A stretch of DNA of 64,000 bases from JAMQKA01 sp031569985 (lineage in GTDB: Bacteria > Bacteroidota > Rhodothermia > Balneolales > Balneolaceae). Shown in pieces: positions 25,663-35,552 of the stretch; within the stretch, counting starts at the first letter, position 1; each line of letters begins with the position of its first letter. Location of the stretch: NCBI RefSeq assembly GCF_031569985.1, contig NZ_JAMQKA010000031.1:1-64000 (forward strand), given 5' to 3'. A program made the translations under genes and the position numbers. The notes beneath the pieces are model-generated. The model ran no database searches, was not told the DNA's origin, and saw nothing but the letters and a program-made list of their open reading frames with translations.

Positions 25663-26334
25663 ATGATGGACATAGATTTTGGAATTCTCTTCGATATGGA
25701 TGGCGTGATTGTTCACAGCAATCCCGCCCATAAGAAGGCAATCAATATTTTCTGCGAAAATCACAAAATTGAAATTTCTGACGATTACCTGAGAAACAAT
25801 ATTTACGGGCGGGCTAACAAGGAATGGATTCCCAAAATTTTCGGAGATATCTCCGAAGAGCGAATGCAGGAACTGGCTGATGACAAAGAGCAGATTTTCC
25901 GTGATATTTTTGACCCGGAGAAGATGCAGGTGCCGGGTATTATCGATTTCCTGGACCATCTTAAAGAAGAGAAAATAAAAATGGTGGTGGCTACTTCAGC
26001 ACCGGGAGCCAATGCAGACTTCATTCTCAACAAACTTGGAATCTACGAGTATTTTGATGCTGTTCTCGACTCCTCTCACGTCACCAACAGCAAGCCGCAT
26101 CCCGAGCCGTACCACAACGCGGCCAAGTCCATTGGACTGACCCCTCCGCAGTGTGTTGTCATTGAAGATTCCGTCTCTGGCGTACAATCCGGGCTGGCAG
26201 CAGGAGCCATCGTTGTGGGTGTGGCAACCACACATACTCCGGAGGAACTGAGCGACTGTCACCTGGTCATCGAAGATTTTGAGGATTTTACCCTTGACCA
26301 TTTAATTGGCTTGATGGAACTGGCAGAGAATTAA
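25663..26334 (+). CDS. HAD-family phosphatase (beta-phosphoglucomutase-like)
   Basis: This 223-residue HAD subfamily IA protein has motif I FDMDGVIVHS with nucleophile Asp11 and Asp13, motif II VVATSAPG, a Lys in TNSKPHPEPY and motif III VVIEDSVSGVQSG. The cap is helical (residues about 20-85). Candidate substrates are sugar phosphates or phosphoglycolate; the sequence does not decide. It starts MMDID; either Met is possible. The promoter region is shared with the divergent 25598 gene. Confidence 0.88.
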   Translation: MMDIDFGILFDMDGVIVHSNPAHKKAINIFCENHKIEISDDYLRNNIYGRANKEWIPKIFGDISEERMQELADDKEQIFRDIFDPEKMQVPGIIDFLDHLKEEKIKMVVATSAPGANADFILNKLGIYEYFDAVLDSSHVTNSKPHPEPYHNAAKSIGLTPPQCVVIEDSVSGVQSGLAAGAIVVGVATTHTPEELSDCHLVIEDFEDFTLDHLIGLMELAEN

Positions 26335-26384
26335 AAAAATGAGTTCTGCTTAAGAATTACTCAAAATAATAACTGTCATCGTTC

Positions 26385-26493
26385 ACCCATTGGAACCGGG
26401 ATGGCAGGATTAATGGATTTTCGGGTTCTCAAGTTCACTTCTTGTACAAACATTACATCCTGTTCATCCTCTAATCCTGTAAATCCCGGTTCC
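26385..26493. repeat. Dispersed repeat A, copy 2
   Basis: GGAACCGGGAT (26392-26402) is complementary to ATCCCGGTTCC (26483-26493). Between them lie CAGGATTAATGGAT and CATCCTCTAATCCTG. It matches copy 1 at 155-245. It is non-coding and sits in the 26335-26839 spacer, which has no gene. Confidence 0.65.
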
Positions 26494-26768
26494 AAGTGCA
26501 CCCTCAATCTTTTTGCTCACCGCCGCTGCTATTGATGCTCCTTAATCTACTATTGCACCCTACAAGCACATGTGTTATAAGCTCTCCTCTCGAGGGATTC
26601 AGTGACCCTTCGGGAGCAATCTCAATGACAGTTTCCGACTTTAAAAGGGTTAGGGCAGGGAGAAGTCGGGTATACCTGCTTTATTTTATGTGACTCTTCA
26701 ATAGCTCTTCCTTAACCATTCAGCCTGTATCTTTGGTGCCATTCCGGTAACAATACTTAATTATATAA

Positions 26769-26804
26769 AAAATGGCTGCAGATAATGAAACCTGCAGCCA
26801 TTTT
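26769..26804 (-). terminator. Terminator of the sigma/FecR/SusCD operon
   Basis: AAAATGGCTGCAG (26769-26781) is fully complementary to CTGCAGCCATTTT (26792-26804) with a 10-base loop. A-rich sequence to the left gives a U-run on the minus strand. It lies 35 bp after the susD stop and is symmetrical enough to work from both sides. Confidence 0.85.
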
Positions 26805-26839
26805 ATTTTAAAGCTTTTTTAAAAGCGAGAGTTAAGTTT

Positions 26840-28627
26840 TTAGTAACCCGGATTTTGAGACAAGTTGGGATTTAGGTCACGTTCACCTGACGGTATGGGC
26901 CACAAGTAATCCCGCGGTGCTTCGAACGAACGTGTATGTTGCCCTGGCACAGGGTCGAAGCCTCCATTTCCGTCGGAGATGTCAATACCATGCACATTGC
27001 CGTTCAACACATCTTCTGCTGTCTTCCATCGGCGTATATCAGCAAGATGCAGACCCTCCCAGGCCAGCTCGATGACCCGTTCATTGCGGATAAAGTCGAT
27101 AGCCTCCTGCTGGTTCATCGAAGTTACGTCTTGAGGCATCGGCAGGTTCACACGGTCACGGATCTCTTGAATCGCGTCGTTAGCGGACTGATCCAGTTCA
27201 CCCAGTTCAGCCTTCGCCTCCGCATACATCAGCAGAACGTCGGCATACCGCATCTTTATAATATTGAGACCGCTGTTACTCGGGGAGGACTCATCCTGCG
27301 GATCCACATACTTCATAGCGACATAGCCCGTATATGTGTTATTGTAATCAGATATCAGAATCCGGTCAATACTCTGGCTGCAGTAGCCATTTGGTGCTGG
27401 CGATCCCTCACCACTACAAGGTGGATACGAGTTATAGGTGACGCCGTTGAATTCTTGGCCCGGGAACAGGACGGTACCGTAAAATCTCGGGTCACGGTCT
27501 GCGTACATACCCATCGTCTGGACGTTAGGGTTCCCGTCGCCATCATAAGTAATTTCCGGCGGTGTTGGATCATACATTGGAGACTCATCAATGGGCTGTC
27601 CATCTTCCATGGGGAATCGATCCACAAGCTCGCGGGTCGGTTCTACATCCACATTACTACCCATAGATTTTGGAGCAAATCCCAACCAGGCCCACCAGCC
27701 ATTCTGACCGGCAACTTTCTGGTAGTCGAAGATGATCTCCTGGCTTTGCTCACCGGCATAAGTAAAAAGCTGACGGAAGTCGGGATGCAGTTCGTACTCA
27801 CCGCTGTTCATAATGGCTTCAGCCATGTCTCTGGCAGTGCCGTACAGTGTACTTGCCCGAGACGCATTACCCTCGTGGTGTTCCTGCCAGCCAGCCTCGT
27901 ACAAGGCAGTGCGCGCATGATAAGCCATGGCAGCACCGCTGGTGGCACGTCCATACTCTGAAGAGGCCAGACCAGAACGGGGCCGCAGAAGATTTGCCGC
28001 TTCTGTCAAGTCCGACGTAATCCGATCATAGACTTCTTCGCGAGAAGAACGGCTAACGCTGCGTGCCTCCTCCACAGTGGGTACGCTTGTGAACAGGGGA
28101 ACCTCACCAAACATCCACAGCAACTCGTGGTAAAAGTAGCCACGCAAAAACAGAGCCTCACCACGGATACGATCCGCCGCTTCGCCCGAAAGCACGTCGC
28201 CTCCTACTTCATCGAGCTGTGCCAAAATCTCGTTTGCACGGCTGATTCCGGTAAAACTCCGGGACCATATGCCTGCCGACCAGCCAGAAAGGGCATTGGC
28301 ACGTCCCATGACATACTCATGCTGACGCATCCAGTCGGCGTGTGAGTAGCCAATATCAGTAGTCCCGTCAAAGTACATCGGGTTTAGGTCAACGCCCACC
28401 ATCCGTTCATAGGCACCGTTGAGCGCTGTGTTGAAGTCACGCTCATTAGACCAAAAGGTTGCTGACGAAACCCTGTCCTGAGGTACAGTAGTCAACAAGT
28501 CATCATTACAACCTGTGATCCCAAGAGCGATACATAGAATCAGTATGCCTGAAAACAATACATTCGGTGTCTTGGTCATTTTCTTAGTCATAATCTTAGT
28601 TTTTTTATAAATCATTCTCTTGGTCAT
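26840..28627 (-). CDS. SusD/RagB family glycan-binding lipoprotein (system 1)
   Basis: A surface lipoprotein that captures oligosaccharide and hands it to its SusC partner. ATG 28627 begins one base after the susC stop; ATGs at 28615 and 28591 are alternatives. The lipoprotein signal is LFSGILILCIALGITGC, followed by the family opening DDLLTTVPQDRVS. Typical SusD elements are RGEALFLRGYFYHELLWMFG, a TPR-like helical core, NIIKMRYADVLLMYAEAKAE, FIRNERVIELAWEGLHLADI and the C-terminal LWPIPSGERDLNPNLSQNPG. The coupling to susC and to a sigma/FecR pair makes it the end of a four-gene operon. Confidence 0.93.
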   Translation of the reverse strand: MTKRMIYKKTKIMTKKMTKTPNVLFSGILILCIALGITGCNDDLLTTVPQDRVSSATFWSNERDFNTALNGAYERMVGVDLNPMYFDGTTDIGYSHADWMRQHEYVMGRANALSGWSAGIWSRSFTGISRANEILAQLDEVGGDVLSGEAADRIRGEALFLRGYFYHELLWMFGEVPLFTSVPTVEEARSVSRSSREEVYDRITSDLTEAANLLRPRSGLASSEYGRATSGAAMAYHARTALYEAGWQEHHEGNASRASTLYGTARDMAEAIMNSGEYELHPDFRQLFTYAGEQSQEIIFDYQKVAGQNGWWAWLGFAPKSMGSNVDVEPTRELVDRFPMEDGQPIDESPMYDPTPPEITYDGDGNPNVQTMGMYADRDPRFYGTVLFPGQEFNGVTYNSYPPCSGEGSPAPNGYCSQSIDRILISDYNNTYTGYVAMKYVDPQDESSPSNSGLNIIKMRYADVLLMYAEAKAELGELDQSANDAIQEIRDRVNLPMPQDVTSMNQQEAIDFIRNERVIELAWEGLHLADIRRWKTAEDVLNGNVHGIDISDGNGGFDPVPGQHTRSFEAPRDYLWPIPSGERDLNPNLSQNPGY

Positions 28628-28628
28628 T

Positions 28629-31600
28629 TTAGAAGCTGATGTTAGCACCCAGGCTAAGTACCCTCGTCTGAGGATAATAGTCACCAACCGTCCATGGATA
28701 CTCTGGATCAAGACCGATGCCCAGATTATTCTTCATCCACAGGTTTTTGCCTGTTGCATACAGCCGTACTCGCTGAATGCCGATGCTACTGGTAATGTCC
28801 GTCGGCACTGTATAGCCAACCTGTACATTACGCAGCTTCACGAAACTTCCGTCCAGTATCCACCAAGAGTTCGTCGTATAATAATTTCGGTTGTCGTTGG
28901 AATAGTAAGCCGGATGACGGGCATCCTGGTTGTCCGGCGTCCAGTAGTCTTTGTGCCACTGTGAGGTATAATTTTCCCACACAGGACCCTGTGCGAACCC
29001 GAGGCCCAGGTACTGGTCGCGCTTGCCTATACCCTGCAGGAATGCACTGAAATCAAAGTTTTTCCAACCGACGTTGATGTTAATACCGTAGATGTAGCGC
29101 GGGCTTGGATCACCTATCACTTTGCGATCTGCTTCATTGATAACACCGTCACTGTTCTGGTCCTTATAAATAATATCGCCCAGCCGCGCCGGATCTCCGG
29201 GGACATCCGCATGGTTGTCAATCTGCTCGTACGAACTGTACAACCCCTCAGCCTCCAGGCCATACCACGCATTAATGGGCGAACCTTCCTGGATCACTCG
29301 TCCTCCAAGGTTACCGCCCTCGATGTAAGGTCCGGTATCAACCAAGTCAACAACCTCGTTCTTGTTATCGGAAAGATTGACATCAATACCATAGCTCACT
29401 TCGCCGATATTATCCTGCCACCCAACAGAAACCTCCCAGCCTCTGTTTTCAACGATCCCCGCGTTTTGGAAGGGGGCATTAAGACCGACCATGTTGGGTA
29501 TTGATAGCGGCAGGAGGATATCCTCGGTGCGCCGTTGGTAAATGTCGCCCGTAACGCTCAGGCGGTCTTCCAGGAATGAAGCATCGAATCCCACATTGGT
29601 AACCGTAGTCGTTTCCCACGAAAGCTCCTCGTTGATCAGATCCGTGGCAGCACCGCCCACTGAGTTTACACTACTGGCGTTGCCCATGTGATAAGGGATA
29701 CCCAGGTCGATGGATGAGTAGTACGAGTACAGCGGCACGTCTTGGTTACCAAGCTGTCCCCAGGATCCACGAAACTTCAGCTCATCAACCCATTCAACAT
29801 TGAAGAAGGACTCCTCGGCGACCCGCCAGCCGAGCGAGAAAGACGGGAAGAACCCATATCGGTGTCCTTCAGCAAACCGGCTTGAACCATCGTAGCGAGC
29901 GTTAAATTCAAATAGATAACGACCCATAAATTCGTAATTGAGCCGACCGAACGCCGATCGAAGTGCCCAGCTGTTTGCAAAACCACGGGTCCCGTCATTC
30001 GTTTCGTTACCCAGATCCAGCTGGCGAAGGTCGTTATTGTAGAACTGGTCTCGCCACGCCCGGAACTCTTCAAAGTTGGACTCAGTCTGTTCGTATCCAA
30101 CCACACCGGAAACCTCATGGTTTTCACCAAATGTATGGCCGTAGTCAATCAGGGCACGGAGAGTGGTCTGCCTGTCTGTGTAAGACCGGTTCTCACCCCG
30201 GCTGGGACCCCAGTAATACCCATTATACTCGGGAATGAGGTTGGGTTCGGTCACAAACCGCTCCCAGTCCATGCTGCCATAGTCAAAGGATGCGAGCGTC
30301 TGTAATTCTGCCCATGGAGTTATTTGGTAGTTCAGGCGACCGGTCATGGTGCCTTCCCATCGGGTATCCTGTCGGTTACCGCTGACCTCCGCGGAAGCAA
30401 GCGCACTGCGGCCAAACAGGTTCAGACCGTAGCTACCATCGGAATAGCGTGTTCTAATTGTGGGCGGGGTATCGTGAATAATGTAGAAGTTCGCGGCCCA
30501 ATCTTCAGCCGGAATAATATTCCAGCTGCGATTAGCTGAAACGTCCAGGCCACCAGAAATGTCATCAGTCAGCTGGAAGTCAGTATTGAGGCGTACACCA
30601 TAACGGTCATGTCCCGTGTTCGCCATCAGTCCCTCTTCTTCCATGTAATTGAGCGAGAGGTTGTAACGAGCATTAACATTTCCTCCAGATACACTCAGGT
30701 TATGGTCCTGGATGGGTGCCCGGTTGAAAATTTCGTTCACCAATTCGTTGTCAGGGTACTCGTCCGGTTGATCTCCCGCGATTGTGTTCTGGATGTATTC
30801 CTCCGTATAACGGGGAGCGTAGTTCGGATTTGATCGGCACTCTGCTTCGGTTTGATTACCCTCTCGACCGTCGAGGCACGATTGCAGGAGGTTTGACCGG
30901 GCTACGTTAGCGAGTCGCATATGCGTTTCCGTATCTACTCGATCCGGCCAGGATGTGATGTCCTGCGTGCCATAGTATCCGTTATATGTAATTTGCAGAT
31001 CACCGGCATTTCCTCGCTTGGTGGTAACTAAAATCACACCGTTCGCTGCCCGTGACCCGTAGATGGCTGCAGAAGCGGCATCTTTCAGCACCGAAATGCT
31101 CTCTACATCTTCCATATCTACATTGGAGAGATTTCCCTCGATACCGTCGATCAGTACCAATGGGCGGGAAGCTGAAGCACTTCCAGTATCACCGCCACGA
31201 CCCAACGATCCCTGACCGCGTACCAGCACATCTAACACGTTGTTCCCGGGCATGTCGCCTCCATCAAGAATCTGCATTCCCGGCGCCATACCTTGCAGTG
31301 CGTGTGTAACAGTGGGAACCGGAATTTCGGCCATCTCATTGGTTGAAACGGATGAAACCGATCCCGTCAGGCTTTCTCTTTTTTGCCGGCCGTAACCAAC
31401 AACTACGAGCTCCTCACCAGCAATGGCACTGGTCTGCATCTCAACGCTAATATCTGTTCGGCCCTGAATGGGAACTTCCGTAGTTTCGTAGCCAATAAAA
31501 GAGAACACCAGCGTATCCTGTAATGATGGTACTGTCAGCGTATAAGAACCCTCCGCATTGGTAGAGGTCCCTGTAGTGGTTCCTTTAACAACAATATTAA

Positions 31601-32075
31601 CCCCGGGAAGCGATTCACCGGTAACGCCATCACTGACTGTACCCGTTACACTTTCCATCTGGACAGCTTTCTTTAACTTCCTTTGCTCATAAAACGGGAC
31701 TTTTTTTATAGCATACTGCTGTTCCGACTCCCGCGAGTATGTTAGCCCATTCCTGTTCAGAGCCTGGCTCAACATCTGACCCAAACTATCGGCCTGCAAC
31801 AAAGAAGCTCTCACATATTTCCCTTTAAGTATATTTGAATCGTACAGGAAAGACACGTTATAGCTTTCCTGGATCTGGTTCAGGGCTGCTTCAAGCGATA
31901 ACATTTTTGTACTGCTGACAAAAAAAGTGTTGCCACTTAGCTGCCTGGAAGTGTATAGTTCCTGGGAGGCATCCTGGGCAATGGCCCTTGAGACCATTGA
32001 CATGCTTCCCAGCAAAATGGCACACAGGAATCCTATTGCCACCCTACTAAACTTTGTATCATTATGAATTTTCAT
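28629..32075 (-). CDS. SusC/RagA TonB-dependent transporter with STN domain (system 1)
   Basis: This 1148-residue outer-membrane importer of oligosaccharides has a signal peptide covering about residues 1-34. An STN domain (about 50-125; LEAALNQIQESYNVSFLYD) signals through FecR. Next come a CarboxypepD_reg-like domain (about 142-215; GESLPGVNIVVKGTTTG), the TonB-dependent plug (EELVVVGYGRQKRESLTG, GVILVTTKRG) and the beta-barrel, ending VLSLGANISF. The STN domain together with the upstream FecR and sigma genes means the transporter probably also senses its substrate and induces its own operon. Its start lies 50 bp after the fecR stop. Confidence 0.93.
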   Translation of the reverse strand: MKIHNDTKFSRVAIGFLCAILLGSMSMVSRAIAQDASQELYTSRQLSGNTFFVSSTKMLSLEAALNQIQESYNVSFLYDSNILKGKYVRASLLQADSLGQMLSQALNRNGLTYSRESEQQYAIKKVPFYEQRKLKKAVQMESVTGTVSDGVTGESLPGVNIVVKGTTTGTSTNAEGSYTLTVPSLQDTLVFSFIGYETTEVPIQGRTDISVEMQTSAIAGEELVVVGYGRQKRESLTGSVSSVSTNEMAEIPVPTVTHALQGMAPGMQILDGGDMPGNNVLDVLVRGQGSLGRGGDTGSASASRPLVLIDGIEGNLSNVDMEDVESISVLKDAASAAIYGSRAANGVILVTTKRGNAGDLQITYNGYYGTQDITSWPDRVDTETHMRLANVARSNLLQSCLDGREGNQTEAECRSNPNYAPRYTEEYIQNTIAGDQPDEYPDNELVNEIFNRAPIQDHNLSVSGGNVNARYNLSLNYMEEEGLMANTGHDRYGVRLNTDFQLTDDISGGLDVSANRSWNIIPAEDWAANFYIIHDTPPTIRTRYSDGSYGLNLFGRSALASAEVSGNRQDTRWEGTMTGRLNYQITPWAELQTLASFDYGSMDWERFVTEPNLIPEYNGYYWGPSRGENRSYTDRQTTLRALIDYGHTFGENHEVSGVVGYEQTESNFEEFRAWRDQFYNNDLRQLDLGNETNDGTRGFANSWALRSAFGRLNYEFMGRYLFEFNARYDGSSRFAEGHRYGFFPSFSLGWRVAEESFFNVEWVDELKFRGSWGQLGNQDVPLYSYYSSIDLGIPYHMGNASSVNSVGGAATDLINEELSWETTTVTNVGFDASFLEDRLSVTGDIYQRRTEDILLPLSIPNMVGLNAPFQNAGIVENRGWEVSVGWQDNIGEVSYGIDVNLSDNKNEVVDLVDTGPYIEGGNLGGRVIQEGSPINAWYGLEAEGLYSSYEQIDNHADVPGDPARLGDIIYKDQNSDGVINEADRKVIGDPSPRYIYGININVGWKNFDFSAFLQGIGKRDQYLGLGFAQGPVWENYTSQWHKDYWTPDNQDARHPAYYSNDNRNYYTTNSWWILDGSFVKLRNVQVGYTVPTDITSSIGIQRVRLYATGKNLWMKNNLGIGLDPEYPWTVGDYYPQTRVLSLGANISF

Positions 32076-32125
32076 GATATCCCTTATTTCGGTTATAATT
32101 ATGCTTGTGTTTATGCCTACTTATC

Positions 32126-33208
32126 TCAATCCCTATTTTCTTTCCCTATGTATACTATTTCCCCATCTATCTCGACAGGCGTTGATAGCGTTTGAGACAA
32201 TGTTGACAGAATTACATTCATCTTGGAATTTTCGATCGTACCGGATAGTGTCCGCTGTTTAAGCGCCGGATCCTTAATTTTTATTGTAACACCAAAAGTG
32301 TATTCAATCCTTTTAAGAACCTCCGGCAGGGGCGTGTGATCAAAGACCAAATCCTCGGTTTTCCAAGAGGTGTAAACAGCTGTATTCACCCACTTCACCA
32401 GGAGTGTATCACTTGTATTGTCAAACTCAGCCATATGATTTGGCTTCAGGATTAACTGTCTCCGCTTCTGTTGTTCCGCCTGGTAGGAGGTCACCTCTAC
32501 CCTACCCTTCTCCAATACCACCTGCGTTTTTTCGTCTCTTGTCGAAACCGAAAACTCTGTCCCCAAAACCCGGACTGAACCATCCTCTGTTACAACTCTG
32601 AATGGAAATTGGTTTTGACTGGTTCTTTCAGAAACACTGAAAAATGCCTCCCCTCTCAGGTTTATTGTGATATCGGTAGGATTTGCCGAACTGACGCTGT
32701 ATACCAATTCGGAATTGGAGTTAAGGTTAATCAGCGAACCGTCCCCCAGTTGTATCGTCTTTTGTTCCCCATAATCGGTGAGCACTCTGCGGTTGGTAAC
32801 TACATTTTCTGATTGTGAGCCACTGTTATCCTCCGAGTACCCAAGGTAGACGGACAAACCGGCAGTAAGAATTATCAGAAAACCAGCCGCCATTCTATAT
32901 ATCCATTTGAGATCAACCATTTGCCCACTACTTTCCTTGGGTGCTTTATGGTTGACTATCTTTCCCTCCGGGTTTAACCTTTTATTAAACCGGCTCCACG
33001 CCTTGTCAGTGTTGGGACTAGTGTTGGGATCCAAGGTAAACCCTGCCATCTCTTTCATGGCATTTCGGGCCAGAACACGGTTTTCGTCTGTCTCCGTCAC
33101 CCAATGATCCCAATATTCTTTTTGACTTCTAGAAGCCTCACCCCGAACCCATTTTCGGAATGAATCAAGCTCCAATAATTCTTCGATAGTATATCCCTGA
33201 CTGTTCAC
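32126..33208 (-). CDS. FecR family anti-sigma/sigma-regulator
   Basis: This 360-residue inner-membrane protein has an N-terminal cytoplasmic part (about 1-75, HWVTETDENR) that binds sigma and a single membrane helix (WIYRMAAGFLIILTAGLSVY, near 82-102). A periplasmic FecR beta domain follows (RVLTDYGEQKTIQLGDGSLI, GEAFFSVSE, VRVLGTEFSVS, VVLEKGRVEV), then a C-terminal STN-like domain (FDHTPLPEVLKRIEYTFGVT). It relays occupancy of the SusC transporter to the ECF sigma factor encoded upstream. Confidence 0.92.
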   Translation of the reverse strand: MNSQGYTIEELLELDSFRKWVRGEASRSQKEYWDHWVTETDENRVLARNAMKEMAGFTLDPNTSPNTDKAWSRFNKRLNPEGKIVNHKAPKESSGQMVDLKWIYRMAAGFLIILTAGLSVYLGYSEDNSGSQSENVVTNRRVLTDYGEQKTIQLGDGSLINLNSNSELVYSVSSANPTDITINLRGEAFFSVSERTSQNQFPFRVVTEDGSVRVLGTEFSVSTRDEKTQVVLEKGRVEVTSYQAEQQKRRQLILKPNHMAEFDNTSDTLLVKWVNTAVYTSWKTEDLVFDHTPLPEVLKRIEYTFGVTIKIKDPALKQRTLSGTIENSKMNVILSTLSQTLSTPVEIDGEIVYIGKENRD

Positions 33209-33435
33209 TATCCCTATTATTTTTCATTGTATTTAGGTATTTCTATCTAAATAGATGGATGGGAAACTAATTTGTACTAGAAAAAAATCTGTTTTTTTCA
33301 GATCTACTAAAAGGATAGCCTGAGATGCGTTAAACACACTTTTTTACAGGTAGAAAATTAAACGAAAGGATACTCCCTTATCCCTGAGTACTATTTAAAT
33401 CATCTAAATTGCTGCACACAGAGAGTAATTACAGG
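33209..33435. other. Spacer between sigma and fecR genes
   Basis: This 227-bp gap contains GATGCGTTAAACACACTTTTTT (33324-33345), which includes one good half (ACACTT) of the arabinose operator but no matching second half at the usual spacing. No gene is seen. Confidence 0.3.
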
Positions 33436-34056
33436 TTAGATGACAAATGCCAATAACTGAAAAAGAAAACAGGTCAATTGCGCGGAAAGTAGCGTGCTGA
33501 TCATTTTTTCGGAAGGCTTGTTTATCACTTCATCCAGCACTTTAAGAGACTCGTAGACATAGTTACGAATGGTCTGATAATTCAGGGATGTTATTGTCTC
33601 AATTTCTTCATAGGTCATCCCTTCATAATATCGCAGATAAACAATCTCTCGCTGACGGGGCGTCAACTCATCCATTGCCTTTTTTAATGCCTTTCGTTTA
33701 GCTTGGTCTCTTTCTCTTTGAATGATGATCTCCTCAACAGCAAACTGCATCCTGCTGGTCTGCTCCCCCAGTTCTGCATAGATCTCTGACTTTCGTGAAT
33801 CCCTGTTATTTTGGTTGATAAGTCTTCTTCGCAGGGCGGTCCAAAGGTAGGTTTTTACACCGTTAACGTATCCCAGGTTATCTCTTCTCTTCCACACCCT
33901 CAAAAACAGCTCCTGGATATGATCTTCCGCGATAACTTCACTACCGCAAAACTTCACTCCATAACGAAACAGATCATCATAGTAACGCCGGAATAACGCT
34001 TCGAGAGCATTGCGATTCCCTTCTTTTAGCTGATTCCACAATTCAGTGTCAGTCAT
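33436..34056 (-). CDS. ECF sigma factor, RpoE/FecI type
   Basis: This 206-residue sigma-70 family factor has region 2 at about residues 10-80 (ALFRRYYDDLFRYGVKFCGS, AEDHIQELFLRVWKRRD) and region 4 at about 115-175 (LTPRQREIVYLRYYEGMTYE, then ITSLNYQTIRNYVYESLKVL). The hydrophobic tail ending LLAFVI is typical of the Bacteroidetes RpoE family. It is controlled by the FecR protein encoded downstream and should transcribe the SusCD system 1 operon. A weaker copy of the arabinose operator lies 135 bp upstream. Confidence 0.93.
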   Translation of the reverse strand: MTDTELWNQLKEGNRNALEALFRRYYDDLFRYGVKFCGSEVIAEDHIQELFLRVWKRRDNLGYVNGVKTYLWTALRRRLINQNNRDSRKSEIYAELGEQTSRMQFAVEEIIIQRERDQAKRKALKKAMDELTPRQREIVYLRYYEGMTYEEIETITSLNYQTIRNYVYESLKVLDEVINKPSEKMISTLLSAQLTCFLFQLLAFVI

Positions 34057-34191
34057 AGAACATCCCCACTTCGGCTTTCATCTTTCCCTAGATAATCCCA
34101 AGCCCTTCTTTTGTGATTTATCGTAAATTCCCTTCCCTATTTTTTAACAAACGCGTAAGCTGACAGCTTCTCGCGGTGAAAGGCATGTATT

Positions 34192-34210
34192 AAGTGTAAA
34201 TATTACGTTT
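34192..34210. promoter_or_regulatory. AraR-like operator upstream of the ECF sigma gene (weaker)
   Basis: AAGTGT-AAATATT-ACGTTT: the left half is perfect and the right half has two mismatches. It lies 135 bp before the sigma start and in the divergent region shared with the GH43 pair. Confidence 0.4.
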
Positions 34211-34361
34211 AACACGTAGTCAATTTATCAATTTTCTGATTAATATCAAGAAGAATGACCAACAGCGGTAAATATTTTGGACGTCACAAAGTGAGTAGAC
34301 CTTCATCTTTGAAAATTTTCTTTAGCACTTGATACTTTCGCAATATTTGGGTAATTCGAAT

Positions 34362-34380
34362 AGGTGTAAAATAAACACTT
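34362..34380. promoter_or_regulatory. AraR-like operator before the tandem GH43 genes
   Basis: AGGTGT-AAAATAA-ACACTT is a 6-7-6 dyad with one mismatch. It lies about 86 bp before the start at 34467, nearly the same distance as in front of GH127. Confidence 0.65.
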
Positions 34381-34466
34381 AGTAATTTGTTAGGGAACCA
34401 ACGGACAGGATGCGCAAAGCATCTCTATGTCTTCTATCTATTTTTATTAAAAAAAGCGGGTTAACC

Positions 34467-35513
34467 ATGATAAATAATCGGGATTATGTATCCACCGGAT
34501 CTGTAAAGAAAACTTTTTTAGCCTACTGTTTTGTTGGACTGATATTAATTGCTACAGGGGGTGATGCAGAGGCACAAAACAAAAAAATTTCTGTTCATGA
34601 CCCCGTCATGATCAAGCAGGATCAAACTTATTACCTGTTTGAGACAGGGAGAGGCATCTCCGTTTGGTCATCCACTGACATGCAGAACTGGACGGAACAA
34701 GAACAGATTTTTGATTCTGCTCCCGAATGGACCTACGAGGTAAATCCAGAATTTCGGAATCACATGTGGGCTCCGGATATCACCCATCACGATGGCACGT
34801 ACTACTTGTATTACTCGGTCTCTTCTTTTGGTAGAAATGCTTCGGCCATCGGGGTTGCCACCAACACAACACTTCATCCTGATGACCCCGATTTTGAGTG
34901 GGTGGATCACGGTCCGGTAGTGGAATCGGTGCCGGGGCGGGATTTGTGGAACGCCATCGATCCCAATCTCACCATAGATGATGAGGGCACACCGTGGCTG
35001 ACATTTGGTTCCTACTGGCTGGGGATGAAGCTGGTAAAACTGCAGGACAACCTAACGCACGTCGCTGTCGATACAGCGGCAGAATGGCATACCATAGCAG
35101 CCCGACACCGCTACTGGAAGCTTGATGAGCGGGATGCCGGAGACACGGAGAATGGCGACATCGAAGCCCCGTTTATCTTCAAAAAGAATGGATATTATTA
35201 CCTCTTCTCGTCCTGGGATCGCTGCTGTGCCAATGAAAAAAGTACCTACAAAGTGGTCGTAGGCCGATCAAAAGATATTACTGGCCCCTACCTGGATCGC
35301 GCCGGCAAGGATATGCGGCACGGCGGGGGCACCCTGGTTATCAGGGGCAATGAGGACTGGGCCGGTATCGGACACAACTCGGCCTACACCTTCGATGGCA
35401 CCGATTACCTGGTGGCCCATGGATATGACCTGTCCGATGAGGGTCGATCCAAGCTGATCATGCTGGAAATTGAATGGGATGAAGGAGACTGGCCCCAGGT
35501 ATCCCTCGACTGA
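34467..35513 (+). CDS. GH43 arabinan endo-1,5-alpha-L-arabinanase-type enzyme, copy 1
   Basis: This is a 348-residue secreted five-bladed propeller glycosidase. I start at ATG 34467, which gives a signal peptide (hydrophobic FLAYCFVGLILIA, cleavage near AEAQN). The upstream ATG at 34410 adds 19 residues. GH43 catalytic positions are visible: Asp in VHDPVMIK (base), Asp in NAIDPNLT (pKa modulator) and Glu in DIEAPFIF (acid). SSTDMQNW, HMWAPDITHHDGTYYLYYSV and a SWDRCC motif are as in endo-arabinanases. It would cut the alpha-1,5-arabinan backbone. A paralogue follows after 39 bp. Confidence 0.9.
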   Translation: MINNRDYVSTGSVKKTFLAYCFVGLILIATGGDAEAQNKKISVHDPVMIKQDQTYYLFETGRGISVWSSTDMQNWTEQEQIFDSAPEWTYEVNPEFRNHMWAPDITHHDGTYYLYYSVSSFGRNASAIGVATNTTLHPDDPDFEWVDHGPVVESVPGRDLWNAIDPNLTIDDEGTPWLTFGSYWLGMKLVKLQDNLTHVAVDTAAEWHTIAARHRYWKLDERDAGDTENGDIEAPFIFKKNGYYYLFSSWDRCCANEKSTYKVVVGRSKDITGPYLDRAGKDMRHGGGTLVIRGNEDWAGIGHNSAYTFDGTDYLVAHGYDLSDEGRSKLIMLEIEWDEGDWPQVSLD

Positions 35514-35552
35514 TTCCAACACCAAAAACAGAACTTATTTATATCTACCACT

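Noticed and set aside
26936..27961. 341-residue plus-strand frame
   Set aside because: Exactly antisense to the susD gene, whose protein is unmistakable; the frame is a codon-bias shadow.
33323..33341. Eighth copy of the arabinose operator between sigma and fecR
   Set aside because: Only one half-site (ACACTT) is good; the other half at the 7-base spacing does not match.
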